This document shows positions 36,028-45,001 of a stretch of 64,000 bases of DNA, one piece after another; position 1 is the stretch's first letter, and every line of letters begins with the position of its first letter. Made by a program: the position numbers and the translations under genes. The notes under the pieces are model-generated. The model did no database searches. It was not told the DNA's origin and worked only from the letters and a program-made list of their open reading frames with translations. The stretch covers positions 1-64,000 of the forward strand of contig NZ_JAKZFR010000005.1 of the NCBI RefSeq assembly GCF_022808935.1. Reading direction: 5' to 3'. The DNA is from Geothrix sp. SG200 (GTDB taxonomy: Bacteria; Acidobacteriota; Holophagae; Holophagales; Holophagaceae).

Positions 36028-37248
36028 ATGGCAGATCCAAGAACCATCGGCAGGTACCAGGTCCTGCGGCCCCTCGGACAGGGCGGCATGGGGACTGTCT
36101 ATCTGGCGGAGGATCCGCTGCTCAAGCGGCGCGTGGCCATCAAGGTGGTGCGGGTCGCGGGCGCCGCGCGGCACCAGGCCACCCTGCGCTTCCGGCGCGA
36201 GGCGGAGATCAGCGCCCAGCTGAACCATCCGAACCTGGTGACGGTCTTCGACGTCGGCGTGGAGGAGGACCTGGGGCCCTTCCTCGCCATGGAATACGTG
36301 GAAGGGAAGAGCCTCGGCCGCCACATCAAGGACAGGGACCTGGACACGGAAACCAGCGCCCGCGTCCTGATCCAGACCGCCCGCGCCCTGCGGGCCGCGC
36401 ATCGCCGCGCTATCGTGCACCGCGACGTGAAGCCGGACAACATCCTGCTGAGCGAAGAGGGCCGGGCCAAGCTCATGGACTTCGGCATCGCGCGCACCCT
36501 GGGCCACCTGGGCCCGGGTTCCGACCAGTCCCTGGACATGCCCCTCATGGAGGGGGATGGCGCCGCGCTGGCCCAGACGCTGGCGCTGCGGTTGACCTCC
36601 TCCGGCGACTTCCTGGGCTCCCCGGCCTACGCGCCTCCGGAAGTGCTCCGGGGCAGCGAGGGCACGCCGGCCTCGGACCGCTACAGCTTCGCCGCCACGG
36701 CCTTCGAGCTCCTCACCGGCAAGCTGCCGCACCCGGGGAGCGGCCTCGCCGAGATCATCCTCCACATCCTCCAGGAGCCCGTGGCCATCCCGGCGGATGT
36801 GTCTCCCCGCATGGCCGCCGTGTTCCGGCGGGCCCTGGCGGCGGATCCGGACGACCGCTACACCACGCTGCCCGAGTTCATGGAAGAGCTGATCGACGCC
36901 TTGCCCGGCCCCGTCAGCATGCGGGCCCGCCTGTTCACGTTCCTTGGGCAGGATGAGGACGGCACCGGAAGCGTCTCCACGGCGCGGTTCCGGCAGGTCG
37001 AGGCCTCGCCGTCGGCGGAATCCGGATCCCACGAGTCCCGCGCCCGGGGCACGGCGCCCCTCAAGATCGCCCTGGCCGAAGACCCGGTGGAATCCTACCT
37101 CTCCACCCGGAAGCGCGCCGGCCGCCAGGCCGGTTCCGAAGGTCCGGGCACCAACTGGGGCCAGGTCCTGAAGTGGATCGTCCTGGCCTTCATCGTCCTC
37201 CAGCTCTTCTGGTGGCTGGCGCCGGCCCTGTCGCGGCTCCAGTTCTGA
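36028..37248 (+). CDS. Serine/threonine protein kinase, PknB-like, with C-terminal membrane anchor
   Basis: A 406-residue Hanks-type kinase. The P-loop GQGGMGTVYLAED, VAIK lysine, catalytic loop HRDVKPDN and DFGIAR magnesium loop are all present, so it should be active. The activation segment is long (about 45 residues between DFG and GSPAYAPPE). The kinase domain ends near residue 290, followed by a linker and a C-terminal membrane helix (about 379-400). No PASTA or sensor domain follows. A TAGAAT -10 box (36013-36018) lies only 9 nt before the ATG, suggesting a nearly leaderless mRNA. Confidence 0.93.
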   Translation: MADPRTIGRYQVLRPLGQGGMGTVYLAEDPLLKRRVAIKVVRVAGAARHQATLRFRREAEISAQLNHPNLVTVFDVGVEEDLGPFLAMEYVEGKSLGRHIKDRDLDTETSARVLIQTARALRAAHRRAIVHRDVKPDNILLSEEGRAKLMDFGIARTLGHLGPGSDQSLDMPLMEGDGAALAQTLALRLTSSGDFLGSPAYAPPEVLRGSEGTPASDRYSFAATAFELLTGKLPHPGSGLAEIILHILQEPVAIPADVSPRMAAVFRRALAADPDDRYTTLPEFMEELIDALPGPVSMRARLFTFLGQDEDGTGSVSTARFRQVEASPSAESGSHESRARGTAPLKIALAEDPVESYLSTRKRAGRQAGSEGPGTNWGQVLKWIVLAFIVLQLFWWLAPALSRLQF

Positions 37249-37288
37249 GGGGACGGCCCCTGACGGCGTCAGGAACAGCTGGGCGGCC

Positions 37289-38635
37289 TCAGGAGAAGGC
37301 CCGCATCAGCAGGAAGAGCGATCCGTTCCAGCAGGCATGGACGAGGATGGCGGGCCAGAGGCTGCCGGCGCGCCGCACGGCCAGGGCGAGCACCAGGCCC
37401 AGGGTGCTGAGGATGGGCAGGCCCGCGGGCTGGAGGTGGATGGCCCCGAAGAGCAGGGCCGAGGCGACCAGGGCGAGGGTGACGCGGCCCCCCCGCGCCA
37501 GCACGGGAAACAGGAACCCGCGGAAGAGGAACTCCTCGAAGACGGGGGCCACGCCCCCCACCACGAGGAACATGACCAGGGTGGGGCCCCAGCCCGTCAG
37601 ACCCCGGAGCAGCTCCTGCAGGTCCCGCTGGGGGTTCTGCTCCGGCTTCAGCACCACGCTCGTGGCCATGGCCACCGCCAGCACCAGGAACACGGCCAGG
37701 GCGAGGAAGGCCACGGCCCAGGCCAGGTCGCGGCGGGTCGGACTCGGCCCCATCCGTCGCCACAGTCCGGAGAAGGAGAGGCCTTCCGCCCAGCCCAGCA
37801 ACCGCAGGCCCACCCCCGCATGGAGAAGGGTGCCCAGGGGCACGACCGCCCAGCGCAGGGAGGGCCAGGGCGCGAGGAGCAGCCCAGCCAGGTTGCCCGC
37901 CGCGAAGAAGGCCATGAACCAGCCCAGGAAGACCAAGGCCGCCGCCCGTCCCGACAGGCCCCAGGCGGGCAGGGGCCGGCCAGGCGGCTGCCGGCGCGTG
38001 GCCCAGAGGTAGATGCCCACCGCGAGGCCCCCCGCGGCGAGGGTCGTCACCAGCAGCCCGAGGCCCCCCAGGGCCGCGAGGCGGGTGATCAGCAGGCCGC
38101 GGGCCTGGGCGCGCAGGAGCTCGCCGGCGCCTGGTCCCCCTTCCCGGTCCCGGAGCCGGGCCTCCAGCAGGCGGGCCGTGTAGCCGTTCCCCAGCCGCCG
38201 CTGGATCTCCGCGCGCGTCGCGGCGTCCGGGACGGGGGCGCCTTCGTAGGCGGCCTCGAAGGTCCGCCGGAAGCGCGCTCCCGCGGCGCCGGCGGGGAGG
38301 CTGGTCTGGACGAGCTCCTTCGCCCCGGCGGGGTCGCCCAGTTCCGCCATGAGCACCGCGAGCAGGGACCGGTCCCACGGATCCGAAAGTCCGCCTCGCG
38401 CCTTGGCCCATTCCTGGGGCGGGATGGGGGTGCCCCGCAGCAGGTGGGATCCGGCCAGGCCGGCTTCGAGAATCTGCCCCTGGAGGGTGGTCCGGCCCGA
38501 GGGGCGGTGGTTCCCCTCTTGGCGGACGCGAAGGGTGAGACCCGCGGCCATCAGGGCGAGGAGGGCCAGGAAGGCGATGAGGGGATCGGCCCAGCGGCGG
38601 TCCGGGTGCCAGGGGCTTGGAGGGGTGGAATCCAT
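37289..38635 (-). CDS. CPBP-family intramembrane metalloprotease (CAAX-type)
   Basis: A 448-residue polytopic membrane protein. Helix 1 is at about 20-38, a soluble region of about 150 residues follows, then about eight helices. The glutamate/arginine motif FEEFLFRGF (EExxxR) and the downstream FGAIHLQP (FxxxH) are the conserved active-site motifs of the Abi/CPBP family. The substrate is unknown. It follows the DCC gene by 10 nt on the same strand and converges with the kinase gene; a palindrome CCTGACGGCGTCAGG lies between them. Confidence 0.87.
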   Translation of the reverse strand: MDSTPPSPWHPDRRWADPLIAFLALLALMAAGLTLRVRQEGNHRPSGRTTLQGQILEAGLAGSHLLRGTPIPPQEWAKARGGLSDPWDRSLLAVLMAELGDPAGAKELVQTSLPAGAAGARFRRTFEAAYEGAPVPDAATRAEIQRRLGNGYTARLLEARLRDREGGPGAGELLRAQARGLLITRLAALGGLGLLVTTLAAGGLAVGIYLWATRRQPPGRPLPAWGLSGRAAALVFLGWFMAFFAAGNLAGLLLAPWPSLRWAVVPLGTLLHAGVGLRLLGWAEGLSFSGLWRRMGPSPTRRDLAWAVAFLALAVFLVLAVAMATSVVLKPEQNPQRDLQELLRGLTGWGPTLVMFLVVGGVAPVFEEFLFRGFLFPVLARGGRVTLALVASALLFGAIHLQPAGLPILSTLGLVLALAVRRAGSLWPAILVHACWNGSLFLLMRAFS

Positions 38636-38645
38636 GGTTCCCAGG

Positions 38646-39014
38646 CTACGCGAAGGGCGGCCGGCCGGTGCGGCGGAACCGTCGGGCCGCCACCCCCAGG
38701 TAGACCCGGTTCAGCAGGCGGGGGAGGCCGGGGATCGCCAGCAGCGGTGCGGCCCAGCGCCAGCCCGGCAGGCGCCGGGCGATGGGCCGGAGGAGGTCCG
38801 CCCCCGCCCAGACCTGGCGGGTGCCCAGGTCAAGGCCGTGGATCTCCGCCTCCAGGGGGCGCCCGGCCAGCTCGGGTCCCAGGGCCAGCAGGTCCGGATC
38901 GCGCAGGGAGGCGATGTGCAGGAGCCCCCGGCGGTCCCGCCGGGCCAGCCAGAGGGCCATGCGGCAGCAGAGGGTGCAGGCCGGGTCGTAGGCGAGGAGC
39001 AGGGGCGCGGGCAT
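38646..39014 (-). CDS. DCC1-like thiol-disulfide oxidoreductase family protein (DUF393)
   Basis: A 122-residue protein with the family motif YDPACTLCCRM near the N-terminus, where the CxxC pair is predicted to be redox active. It continues with short helices and LGVAARRFRR near the end. The partner protein is unknown. Start ATG 39014. It lies just upstream of the CPBP protease on the same strand and is divergent from the thioesterase gene (51 nt). Confidence 0.82.
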   Translation of the reverse strand: MPAPLLLAYDPACTLCCRMALWLARRDRRGLLHIASLRDPDLLALGPELAGRPLEAEIHGLDLGTRQVWAGADLLRPIARRLPGWRWAAPLLAIPGLPRLLNRVYLGVAARRFRRTGRPPFA

Positions 39015-39065
39015 CGGGACGCATCATGCCACGGTTGGCGGTAAGGTTCAGGGTCCGGAGGCTCC

Positions 39066-39461
39066 ATGCCCTTCTCCCATCCCATCGAGGTGCGGTTCAG
39101 CGACCTGGACGCCATGGGCCACGTGAACAACGCGGTGGTGGTGAGCTTCATGGAGCAGGGGCGCTTCCAGTGGTGGCGCAGCTTCCTGGGCGGCCGGGCC
39201 TTCACGGACGAAGGCTTCCTCATCGCGCGCATCGAGGTGGACTACCGCATGCCGATCCTCCTGGGCGACGACGTCCGGGTGGAACTCCACTGCGCCCGGG
39301 TGGGCAACAGCTCCTTCGACCTGGGCTACCGCCTCACCAAGGGCCTGGGCGGCCCGGTGTTCGCCGAGGGGAAAAGCGTGCAGGTGATGCTGGACTTCGC
39401 CACCAACCGGCCCAAGCCGCTCTCAGGCACCACCCGCGCCTGGCTCGAAGCCCAGGTCTGA
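39066..39461 (+). CDS. Acyl-CoA thioesterase, 4HBT hotdog fold
   Basis: A 131-residue hotdog protein. EVRFSDLDAMGHVNNAVVV holds the catalytic Asp and the conserved GHVNN, as in 4-hydroxybenzoyl-CoA thioesterase and YbgC relatives. It likely hydrolyses short or aromatic acyl-CoA. GGAGG lies 5 nt before the ATG. The unrecognised gene at 39469 follows after 7 nt and may be co-translated. Confidence 0.9.
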   Translation: MPFSHPIEVRFSDLDAMGHVNNAVVVSFMEQGRFQWWRSFLGGRAFTDEGFLIARIEVDYRMPILLGDDVRVELHCARVGNSSFDLGYRLTKGLGGPVFAEGKSVQVMLDFATNRPKPLSGTTRAWLEAQV

Positions 39462-39468
39462 TCCGCTG

Positions 39469-40218
39469 ATGCTGCTCGGCACCGCCGCCTGGGCCGAGGG
39501 GCCCCTGGAACGCCGGACGCTCGTGGGCCGGCTGGCGTCGGGCCGCCTGGCGGACCTGAACCGCATCGAGGGCATGCGCCTCCGCAAGCTGGGGGAAGGC
39601 GATCCGGAGCGGCTGGCCGAGGCCCTGATGCCCGGAAGCCTCCGGCGCCTGCTGGAAGGCGGAGCCCGAGCCCTGGCCCGGGCCAAGCAGACCCTGGCCT
39701 ACGCCGAGAAGTGGGACCGCCGCGGCACCCTGCCGGAGTCCCTGGCTCCACTTCCGGAATCCGTGAACCTGCTGCCCTGCCTGCCCCGGCCCGCGGCGCT
39801 GCACCGGGCCGACAGGACCGCCCTCGACCGCTTCCAGGTGAGGGGGCCCGGGGCGGAGCTGATGGAACTTCCCCGTCCCGGCCTGGCGGTCCTGGGCCTG
39901 GCGGGCGGGGGCGCCGCGGGGTTCTGCCTGGCCCTGGAGGATGGAGGAAGCGTCCTGCTGGGAGCCTGGATGGTGGACGCCTGGCCGGAGGGAAGCCTCG
40001 AGCTGCGGGCGGGGGCCGCCCGCCGCAGCACGCCCCTCGGGGCCTGGGAGGGCCTGGAGCTGCCGACCCTTCGCCCGGGCGAGGCTCTGCTGCTGCCGGT
40101 GCCGAAGCTCAAGCCTCTGCAGGAGCTGCTGCCGGGAGCCGAGGTCCTGGTGGGCACGGCTTTCGAAACGCTGATCCTTCGGGCCGGCCCGGAGGGCATC
40201 CACCCCACCGTGCACTGA
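39469..40218 (+). CDS. Conserved-looking protein of unknown function
   Basis: A 249-residue protein that I do not recognise. It starts MLLGTAAWAEGPLERRTLVG and has a helix-rich, Arg/Leu-rich first third (about 20-85), then a beta-rich second part with Gly/Leu strands (LAVLGLAGGGAAGFCLALED, LLPVPKLKPLQELLPGAEV). There is no clear signal peptide, membrane helix or catalytic motif. Codon positions look normal for this genome, so it is probably a real gene. It follows the thioesterase after 7 nt and converges with the serine hydrolase gene (4 nt). Confidence 0.65.
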   Translation: MLLGTAAWAEGPLERRTLVGRLASGRLADLNRIEGMRLRKLGEGDPERLAEALMPGSLRRLLEGGARALARAKQTLAYAEKWDRRGTLPESLAPLPESVNLLPCLPRPAALHRADRTALDRFQVRGPGAELMELPRPGLAVLGLAGGGAAGFCLALEDGGSVLLGAWMVDAWPEGSLELRAGAARRSTPLGAWEGLELPTLRPGEALLLPVPKLKPLQELLPGAEVLVGTAFETLILRAGPEGIHPTVH

Positions 40219-40222
40219 GCCC

Positions 40223-41341
40223 TCAGGGCACAGTCCGGATCACCGGCGGATGCTGGGCGAGGGCGACGCGGATCAGGGGGTCCAGCTGGGCTTTGAGGGT
40301 CTCGGAGGGGAGGATGGTGCCCGCCGCCTGCTTGGTCATGACCAGGCCAGCGCAGGTTCCGTCGGCGGCCACCCAGGGGGCCCAGCCGAAGGTGCCGGTG
40401 CTCGAGTAGCGGATCACGGGCGACCCTGGGGCCGGCGGCGTGCCACCGGCGGTCTCCAGCCAGTTGCCGAGGGCATAGTGGTAGGTCCACCCGGCCGCAT
40501 CCTGGTAGGGGCTGTAGGCGAGGGTGGTGGCGGGGCCGTAGCCGTCGGTCCGCTGGTCCGAGACCAGGGAGGGCGACAGGAACACTGCCGAGCCATCCCG
40601 CCCGCCGCGCAGCTGCATCATCAGGAAGCGCATGTACTCCAGGCCGGTGCACCGCAGGCCCCCGGCCGGGTTGGGATTGGGACCGCCGCCGCTGTAGATG
40701 CTGTCGGGGGACCAGCCCATGGGGTCATGCAGCTGCTCTGCGAAGATCTGGGCCCAGGGCTTGCCTGTGGCCACCTCCGCCATGCGGGCGGCAATGCGCA
40801 TGTGGGTGCTGCCGTAGTAGAAGTAGCTGCCCGGCGCCGAGGCGGTGGCGGCGAAGTCGCTGTAGATCTGGTCCACGGCCGCCCGGAGGCTGATCAGCAC
40901 GTTTTCCGAGGCGGCGTCGTCCCCGCTGATGCCCGAGGTGAAGCTGAGCAGGTGGCGCAAGGTGACCTGGCCCATGTTTCCGGCCCAGGGGGCGCCGCCG
41001 GGGTCCGCGAGGAGGTCGCTGGTCTTCGTGTCGAGGCCGTGGGGGAAGGCGCCCGCGGCCACCAGGCGGAGGATCACGGTGCTGGTGACCCACTTGGAGC
41101 CGGAAGCCACCAGCACGGAATCCTGGTTCGTGAAGCCGCCGAAGGACCGGGAGTACACCACGCCGTCTGGCGTAGCCACCTCCACGCACAGTCCGCCCGG
41201 GAACTGGGACTGGGCGGCCTGGACGGCGGCCGTCACCGAGGCCCAGGGGTCGGCGGCGGGCGGAGGAGGCGCGGAGGAGGACCCTCCACCCCCGCACGAG
41301 AGGAGCAAGGCGAGTCCCAGGCACCACCCTCCCTGACGCAT
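40223..41341 (-). CDS. Serine hydrolase lipoprotein, class C beta-lactamase-like
   Basis: A 372-residue exported lipoprotein with lipobox ALLLSC (C16) and a Gly/Ser/Pro linker. The SxxK nucleophile motif is SGSK (about residue 81) and the YxN equivalent is in YFYYGSTHM, the arrangement of the class C beta-lactamase/DD-peptidase/esterase superfamily. It could be a peptidase, esterase or lactamase; the sequence does not decide. A GGGAGGTGGG site precedes the ATG. Confidence 0.85.
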   Translation of the reverse strand: MRQGGWCLGLALLLSCGGGGSSSAPPPPAADPWASVTAAVQAAQSQFPGGLCVEVATPDGVVYSRSFGGFTNQDSVLVASGSKWVTSTVILRLVAAGAFPHGLDTKTSDLLADPGGAPWAGNMGQVTLRHLLSFTSGISGDDAASENVLISLRAAVDQIYSDFAATASAPGSYFYYGSTHMRIAARMAEVATGKPWAQIFAEQLHDPMGWSPDSIYSGGGPNPNPAGGLRCTGLEYMRFLMMQLRGGRDGSAVFLSPSLVSDQRTDGYGPATTLAYSPYQDAAGWTYHYALGNWLETAGGTPPAPGSPVIRYSSTGTFGWAPWVAADGTCAGLVMTKQAAGTILPSETLKAQLDPLIRVALAQHPPVIRTVP

Positions 41342-41460
41342 CCCACCTCCCTCAATCAGCCTATCGACCCTGGCGCCGGGGGCGCGGTTGAGAGCCCGGT
41401 GATCGGTGTCGCGACAATCCCATCGGCGCTATCCTGCGGGCCCCTGCCCGAGGAGCGGCC

Positions 41461-41913
41461 ATGTCCACGAACACCGTCCACCTCCACCGCGTGCTCCGTG
41501 CCAGTCCCGACAAGGTCTACCGCGCCTTCCTGGACCCGGACGCCATGGCCAAGTGGCTCCCGCCCCACGGTTTCACGGGGAAGGTCCACCACCTGGAGGC
41601 AAAGGTCGGCGGCACCTACCGGATGTCCTTCACGAACTTCGGGACGGGCAGCAACCACAGCTTCGGTGGCGAGTATCTCGAGCTGGTGCCCGGCGCGCGC
41701 ATCCGGCACACGGACACCTTCGACGATCCGAACCTGCCCGGGACCATGGAGACGGCCATCTCCCTGAAGGCCGTGTCCGTCGGCACGGAGGTGGACATCG
41801 TGCAGGCGGGCATTCCGGCCGTCATCCCGCCGGAGGCCTGCTACCTGGGCTGGCAGGAGTCGCTCCTGCTGCTGGCTCAGCTGGTGGAGGCGGAGATCCC
41901 TGACGGAGCCTAG
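41461..41913 (+). CDS. SRPBCC / AHSA1-like domain protein
   Basis: A 150-residue cytoplasmic protein with the START-like helix-grip fold: RVLRASPDKVYRAFLDPDAMAKWLPP at the start, GGTYRMSFTNFGTG and a C-terminal helix. AHSA1-type bacterial proteins bind hydrophobic ligands or act in stress responses; the ligand is unknown. GAGGAGCGG lies before the ATG. The 3' end overlaps the DAHP synthase stop by 4 nt in convergent orientation. Confidence 0.85.
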   Translation: MSTNTVHLHRVLRASPDKVYRAFLDPDAMAKWLPPHGFTGKVHHLEAKVGGTYRMSFTNFGTGSNHSFGGEYLELVPGARIRHTDTFDDPNLPGTMETAISLKAVSVGTEVDIVQAGIPAVIPPEACYLGWQESLLLLAQLVEAEIPDGA

Positions 41914-43238
41914 CCCCGCATCATCTCCGCGATGAGGAAGGCCATCTCCAGGCTCTGGGTGCCGTTCAGGCGCGGGTCGCAGCCGGTCTCGTAGGCCTTG
42001 GCCAGGTCCGCCTCGGAGAGGCCCTCACTGCCGCCGGTGCACTCGGTGACGGCCTCGCCCGTGAGCTCGATGTGGACGCCGCCCAGGTGGGAGCCGTGGG
42101 CCCGGTGGAGCTCGAAGGCCTGGCGCAGCTCCGAGAGGATGGCGCCGAAGTCGCGGGTCTTCAGGCCCTGGGCGCTCTCGGCGCCGTTGCCGTGCATGGG
42201 GTCGCAGCTCCAGAGTACCGGGTGATCTGTGGCCTGCACGGCCGCCAGCAGCGGCGGCAGGGCCGCCTGGATCTTCGTGGCGCCGAAGCGGGAGATGAGG
42301 GTGACCCGGCCCGGTTCCCGGTCCGGGTCCAGGCGGTCCAGGAGGGCCGCCAGGTGCTCGGGCGTGGCGCTGGGGCCCACCTTCACGCCGATGGGGTTGC
42401 GGAGGCCGCGCAGGTACTCGATGTGGGCGCCGTCCAATTGGCGGGTCCGCTCGCCCACCCAGAGGGTGTGGGCCCCCAGGTTGTAGTAGGCGGAGCTCTC
42501 TCCCACCCAGCGGGTGAGGGCCTCCTCGTAGGGCAGGAGCAGGGCCTCGTGGCTGGTGTAGAAGTCGATGCGCTCCAGGGCGTCCCGCTGCACGCCGCCC
42601 AGGGCCTCCAGGAAGTCCAGGGATTCGCGCACCTGGTCCAGGGTGCGCCGGTACTCGGGCACCCGGCCCGCCTCGCCGGGCAGCTCCCAGCGCTCGGGGT
42701 GGTGCAGGTCCGCGTAGCCGCCGGCCGCCAGGGCCCGCAGGTGGTTGAGGGTGGCGGAGGCGTGGAAGTAGGCCTCCAGCATGCGCCCGGGGTCCGGGCG
42801 GCGGGCCGCCTCGTCCGCCTCCAGGCCGTTCACGAGATCGCCGCGGTAGCTGGGCAGCTCGCGGCCCCGGACCATCTCCGTGGGCCTGCTGCGGGGCTTG
42901 GCGAACTGGCCGGCGATGCGGCCCACCCGCACCACGGGCTTCCGCCCGCCGTGGGTGAGGGCCACGGACATCTGGAGCAGCACCCGCAGCTTGCCCGCGA
43001 TGGATTCTGCCGTGCAGTCCTTGAACTGCTCCGCGCAGTCGCCGCCCTGGAGGAGGAAGCGCCGGCCCGCGGCGGCCTCGGCCAGCAGGCCCCGGAGGCG
43101 GTCCACCTCCTGGGGCACCACCAGGGGGGGCATGCGGCGGAGCCGCGCCAGGACGCCCTCCAGCTCGGAGGGATCGTCGTAGGCCGGCTGCTGCGCGGCG
43201 GGGCAGCGCTGCCAGCTGTGGGGGTTCCAGGGCGCCAT
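41910..43238 (-). CDS. 3-deoxy-7-phosphoheptulonate synthase, class II
   Basis: First enzyme of the shikimate pathway, joining PEP and erythrose 4-phosphate. The 442-residue protein fits the class II (plant/Mycobacterium-type) family: WNPHSWQRCPAAQQPAYDD near the start, the metal-site Cys in LLQGGDCAEQF, RVGRIAGQFAKPRS, GVKVGPSAT and HGNGAESAQGL. The start at 43238 gives the family length. It lies 25 nt after the OmpR-type regulator on the same strand. Confidence 0.93.
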   Translation of the reverse strand: MAPWNPHSWQRCPAAQQPAYDDPSELEGVLARLRRMPPLVVPQEVDRLRGLLAEAAAGRRFLLQGGDCAEQFKDCTAESIAGKLRVLLQMSVALTHGGRKPVVRVGRIAGQFAKPRSRPTEMVRGRELPSYRGDLVNGLEADEAARRPDPGRMLEAYFHASATLNHLRALAAGGYADLHHPERWELPGEAGRVPEYRRTLDQVRESLDFLEALGGVQRDALERIDFYTSHEALLLPYEEALTRWVGESSAYYNLGAHTLWVGERTRQLDGAHIEYLRGLRNPIGVKVGPSATPEHLAALLDRLDPDREPGRVTLISRFGATKIQAALPPLLAAVQATDHPVLWSCDPMHGNGAESAQGLKTRDFGAILSELRQAFELHRAHGSHLGGVHIELTGEAVTECTGGSEGLSEADLAKAYETGCDPRLNGTQSLEMAFLIAEMMRG

Positions 43239-43263
43239 CGGACCTCGGGGACGAAGGTCCAGT

Positions 43264-43977
43264 CTACCCGTTCGACGCGGCCCCGCCGGGCTCCGGTTCC
43301 ACGGGGGTGATCCACCGGTAGCCTTCGCCGCCCACCGTGGTGATCCAGGGCGAACCGAGCTCCTCTCCGAGCTTGCGGCGCAGGTTGGCGATGTGGACGT
43401 CCACCGTGCGGGCGCTGGGGCGGGCGTCCGGCTCCCAGGCCAGCTGAAGCAGCTCCTTGCGGCTGTGGGTCCGGCCCGCGTGGGAGATGAGGATCTCCAG
43501 CAGGCGGAACTCGCGGGGGGTCAGCTCCAGGGGCCGGCCTTCCCGCCGGGCCTCCAGGCGCGGGAGGTTGAAGCGGAAGGGGCCGGACCGCAGCAGGGTC
43601 GGCCGGTCCACGGGGCGGGTCCGGCGCAGGATCGCCTTCACCCGGGCGACGAGCTCCAGCACGGAGAAGGGCTTCACCAGGTAGTCGTCGGCCCCCAGGC
43701 TCAGGCCCTTCACCCGGTCCGCCTCCTCGCCCCGGGCCGTGAGGAGGAGCACGGGCACGTGGTCCCGCCGGTCCCGGAGGGTGCGGAGGACCTCGAACCC
43801 GTCCAACTGGGGCAGCATCAGGTCCAGCACGATGAGGTCCGCCGCCCGGGCCGTGTGGGCCGCCAGGGCGGGCACACCATCCTCCACGGCCTCCACGGAG
43901 TAGCCTTCGAAGCTCAGGTTGTTGACGAGGAGTTGGCAGAGGGAGGGCTCATCCTCCACCACGAGGATGTGGGTCAC
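43264..43977 (-). CDS. OmpR/PhoB-family response regulator
   Basis: A 237-residue regulator with GTG start at 43977. The receiver domain has VVEDEPSL, phosphoacceptor Asp in LIVLDLMLPQLDG, Thr and Lys (LLLTARGEE, DDYLVKPF). The C-terminal winged helix carries LTPREFRLLEILI and RTVDVHIANLRRKLG. The likely partner is the histidine kinase at 45002-46573, from which it is separated only by a cytochrome gene on the same strand. Target genes may include that cytochrome (inference). Confidence 0.92.
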   Translation of the reverse strand: MTHILVVEDEPSLCQLLVNNLSFEGYSVEAVEDGVPALAAHTARAADLIVLDLMLPQLDGFEVLRTLRDRRDHVPVLLLTARGEEADRVKGLSLGADDYLVKPFSVLELVARVKAILRRTRPVDRPTLLRSGPFRFNLPRLEARREGRPLELTPREFRLLEILISHAGRTHSRKELLQLAWEPDARPSARTVDVHIANLRRKLGEELGSPWITTVGGEGYRWITPVEPEPGGAASNG

Positions 43978-44073
43978 GGCATCTCGCTCAAGGATCGTGC
44001 TTCATCCACGATGCGAGCATTGCCTTGGAAAGGCAAGTTGGATTGGCTGCAATTTCCTAGTTCGGATATTCCT

Positions 44074-44874
44074 TCAGTACCGGCTGTCCGCGGGCTTTCC
44101 GCCCCGGGGCCAGTCGTTCACCTTCCCGGGGAAATCCGGCCGGGGCTGATGGGTGAAGTAGGCGGACACATCCCAGGCCTCCTGGGCGGTGAGGGGCTCC
44201 GTTCCGCCCAGCCCGCTCATGTTGGCCTTCACGAAGGCCGCGGCCTTGCTGGTGCGGGCCATGCCGGCCCCGAGGTTGAAGGACCGGGGACCCCAGAGCG
44301 GCGGAATATCCGCGGAGCCCTGGCCGTCCTCCCCGTGGCAGACCACGCAGGCCCGGGCGTAGATCGCCTTGCCGCGTTCCGGATCCGCGGGCGCGAGGGC
44401 CTGCAGGGGGGGATTCCCCCGGCCCACCACCTCGGCTCCCACGGGGACGTCCCTGGACAGCCACCAGACATAGGCGAGCAGGCCGCGCATTTCCTCGCTG
44501 CTGGTCGGGAGGGGCTTGCCGTTCATGGAGCGCAGGAAGCAGCCGTTGATGCGGTCCTCCATGGTTCCCACGCGCCCGGCCCGGGGCAGGTAGGTGGGGA
44601 AGACGGCCCAGAGGCCCACCATGGGCGCGGCGTGGGGCGCCTTCCCGGCGTCCAGGTGGCAGCTGCTGCAGCTGAGGGCATTCCCGGAATAGGCCGGCGC
44701 GTACTTGGGGGTGTTCGTGAAGATCTTCTGGCCCAGGCGGATCGCCTCGCCGACGGGCCCCGGGGGGATGGTCGCCTCCTGGGGCGCCTTCAAGGGCACC
44801 TGGACGGGCTTCGGCGGCTCGGCGGCCACCATGCCCAGGCTGAGAACCACGAGGCCCATCCATGAACGCGTCAT
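44074..44874 (-). CDS. Dihaem c-type cytochrome, thiosulfate dehydrogenase (TsdA)-like
   Basis: A 266-residue periplasmic dihaem cytochrome with signal peptide MTRSWMGLVVLSLGMVAA. Haem 1 is CSSCH within NALSCSSCHLDAG and haem 2 is CVVCHGEDGQG. The stretch MEDRINGCFLRSMNGKPLP matches TsdA, in which that Cys is the unusual distal ligand of the active-site haem. TsdA converts thiosulfate to tetrathionate or the reverse. Function here is inferred from motif similarity only. ATG 44874 is preferred over 44886 because GGGGGAAG precedes it. It lies between a kinase and a response regulator gene. Confidence 0.8.
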   Translation of the reverse strand: MTRSWMGLVVLSLGMVAAEPPKPVQVPLKAPQEATIPPGPVGEAIRLGQKIFTNTPKYAPAYSGNALSCSSCHLDAGKAPHAAPMVGLWAVFPTYLPRAGRVGTMEDRINGCFLRSMNGKPLPTSSEEMRGLLAYVWWLSRDVPVGAEVVGRGNPPLQALAPADPERGKAIYARACVVCHGEDGQGSADIPPLWGPRSFNLGAGMARTSKAAAFVKANMSGLGGTEPLTAQEAWDVSAYFTHQPRPDFPGKVNDWPRGGKPADSRY

Positions 44875-45001
44875 GACTTCCCCCATCAGGGCGGGTGCCG
44901 CCCGCCTGATGGTAGGCCCCGGGAGGAACCGTGCCCCGTGATCCTGGTCATCTCTGAAGGTGTCAGGCGGGTGGAAACCGAGTGGAAACGGGACCGGCCG
45001 T

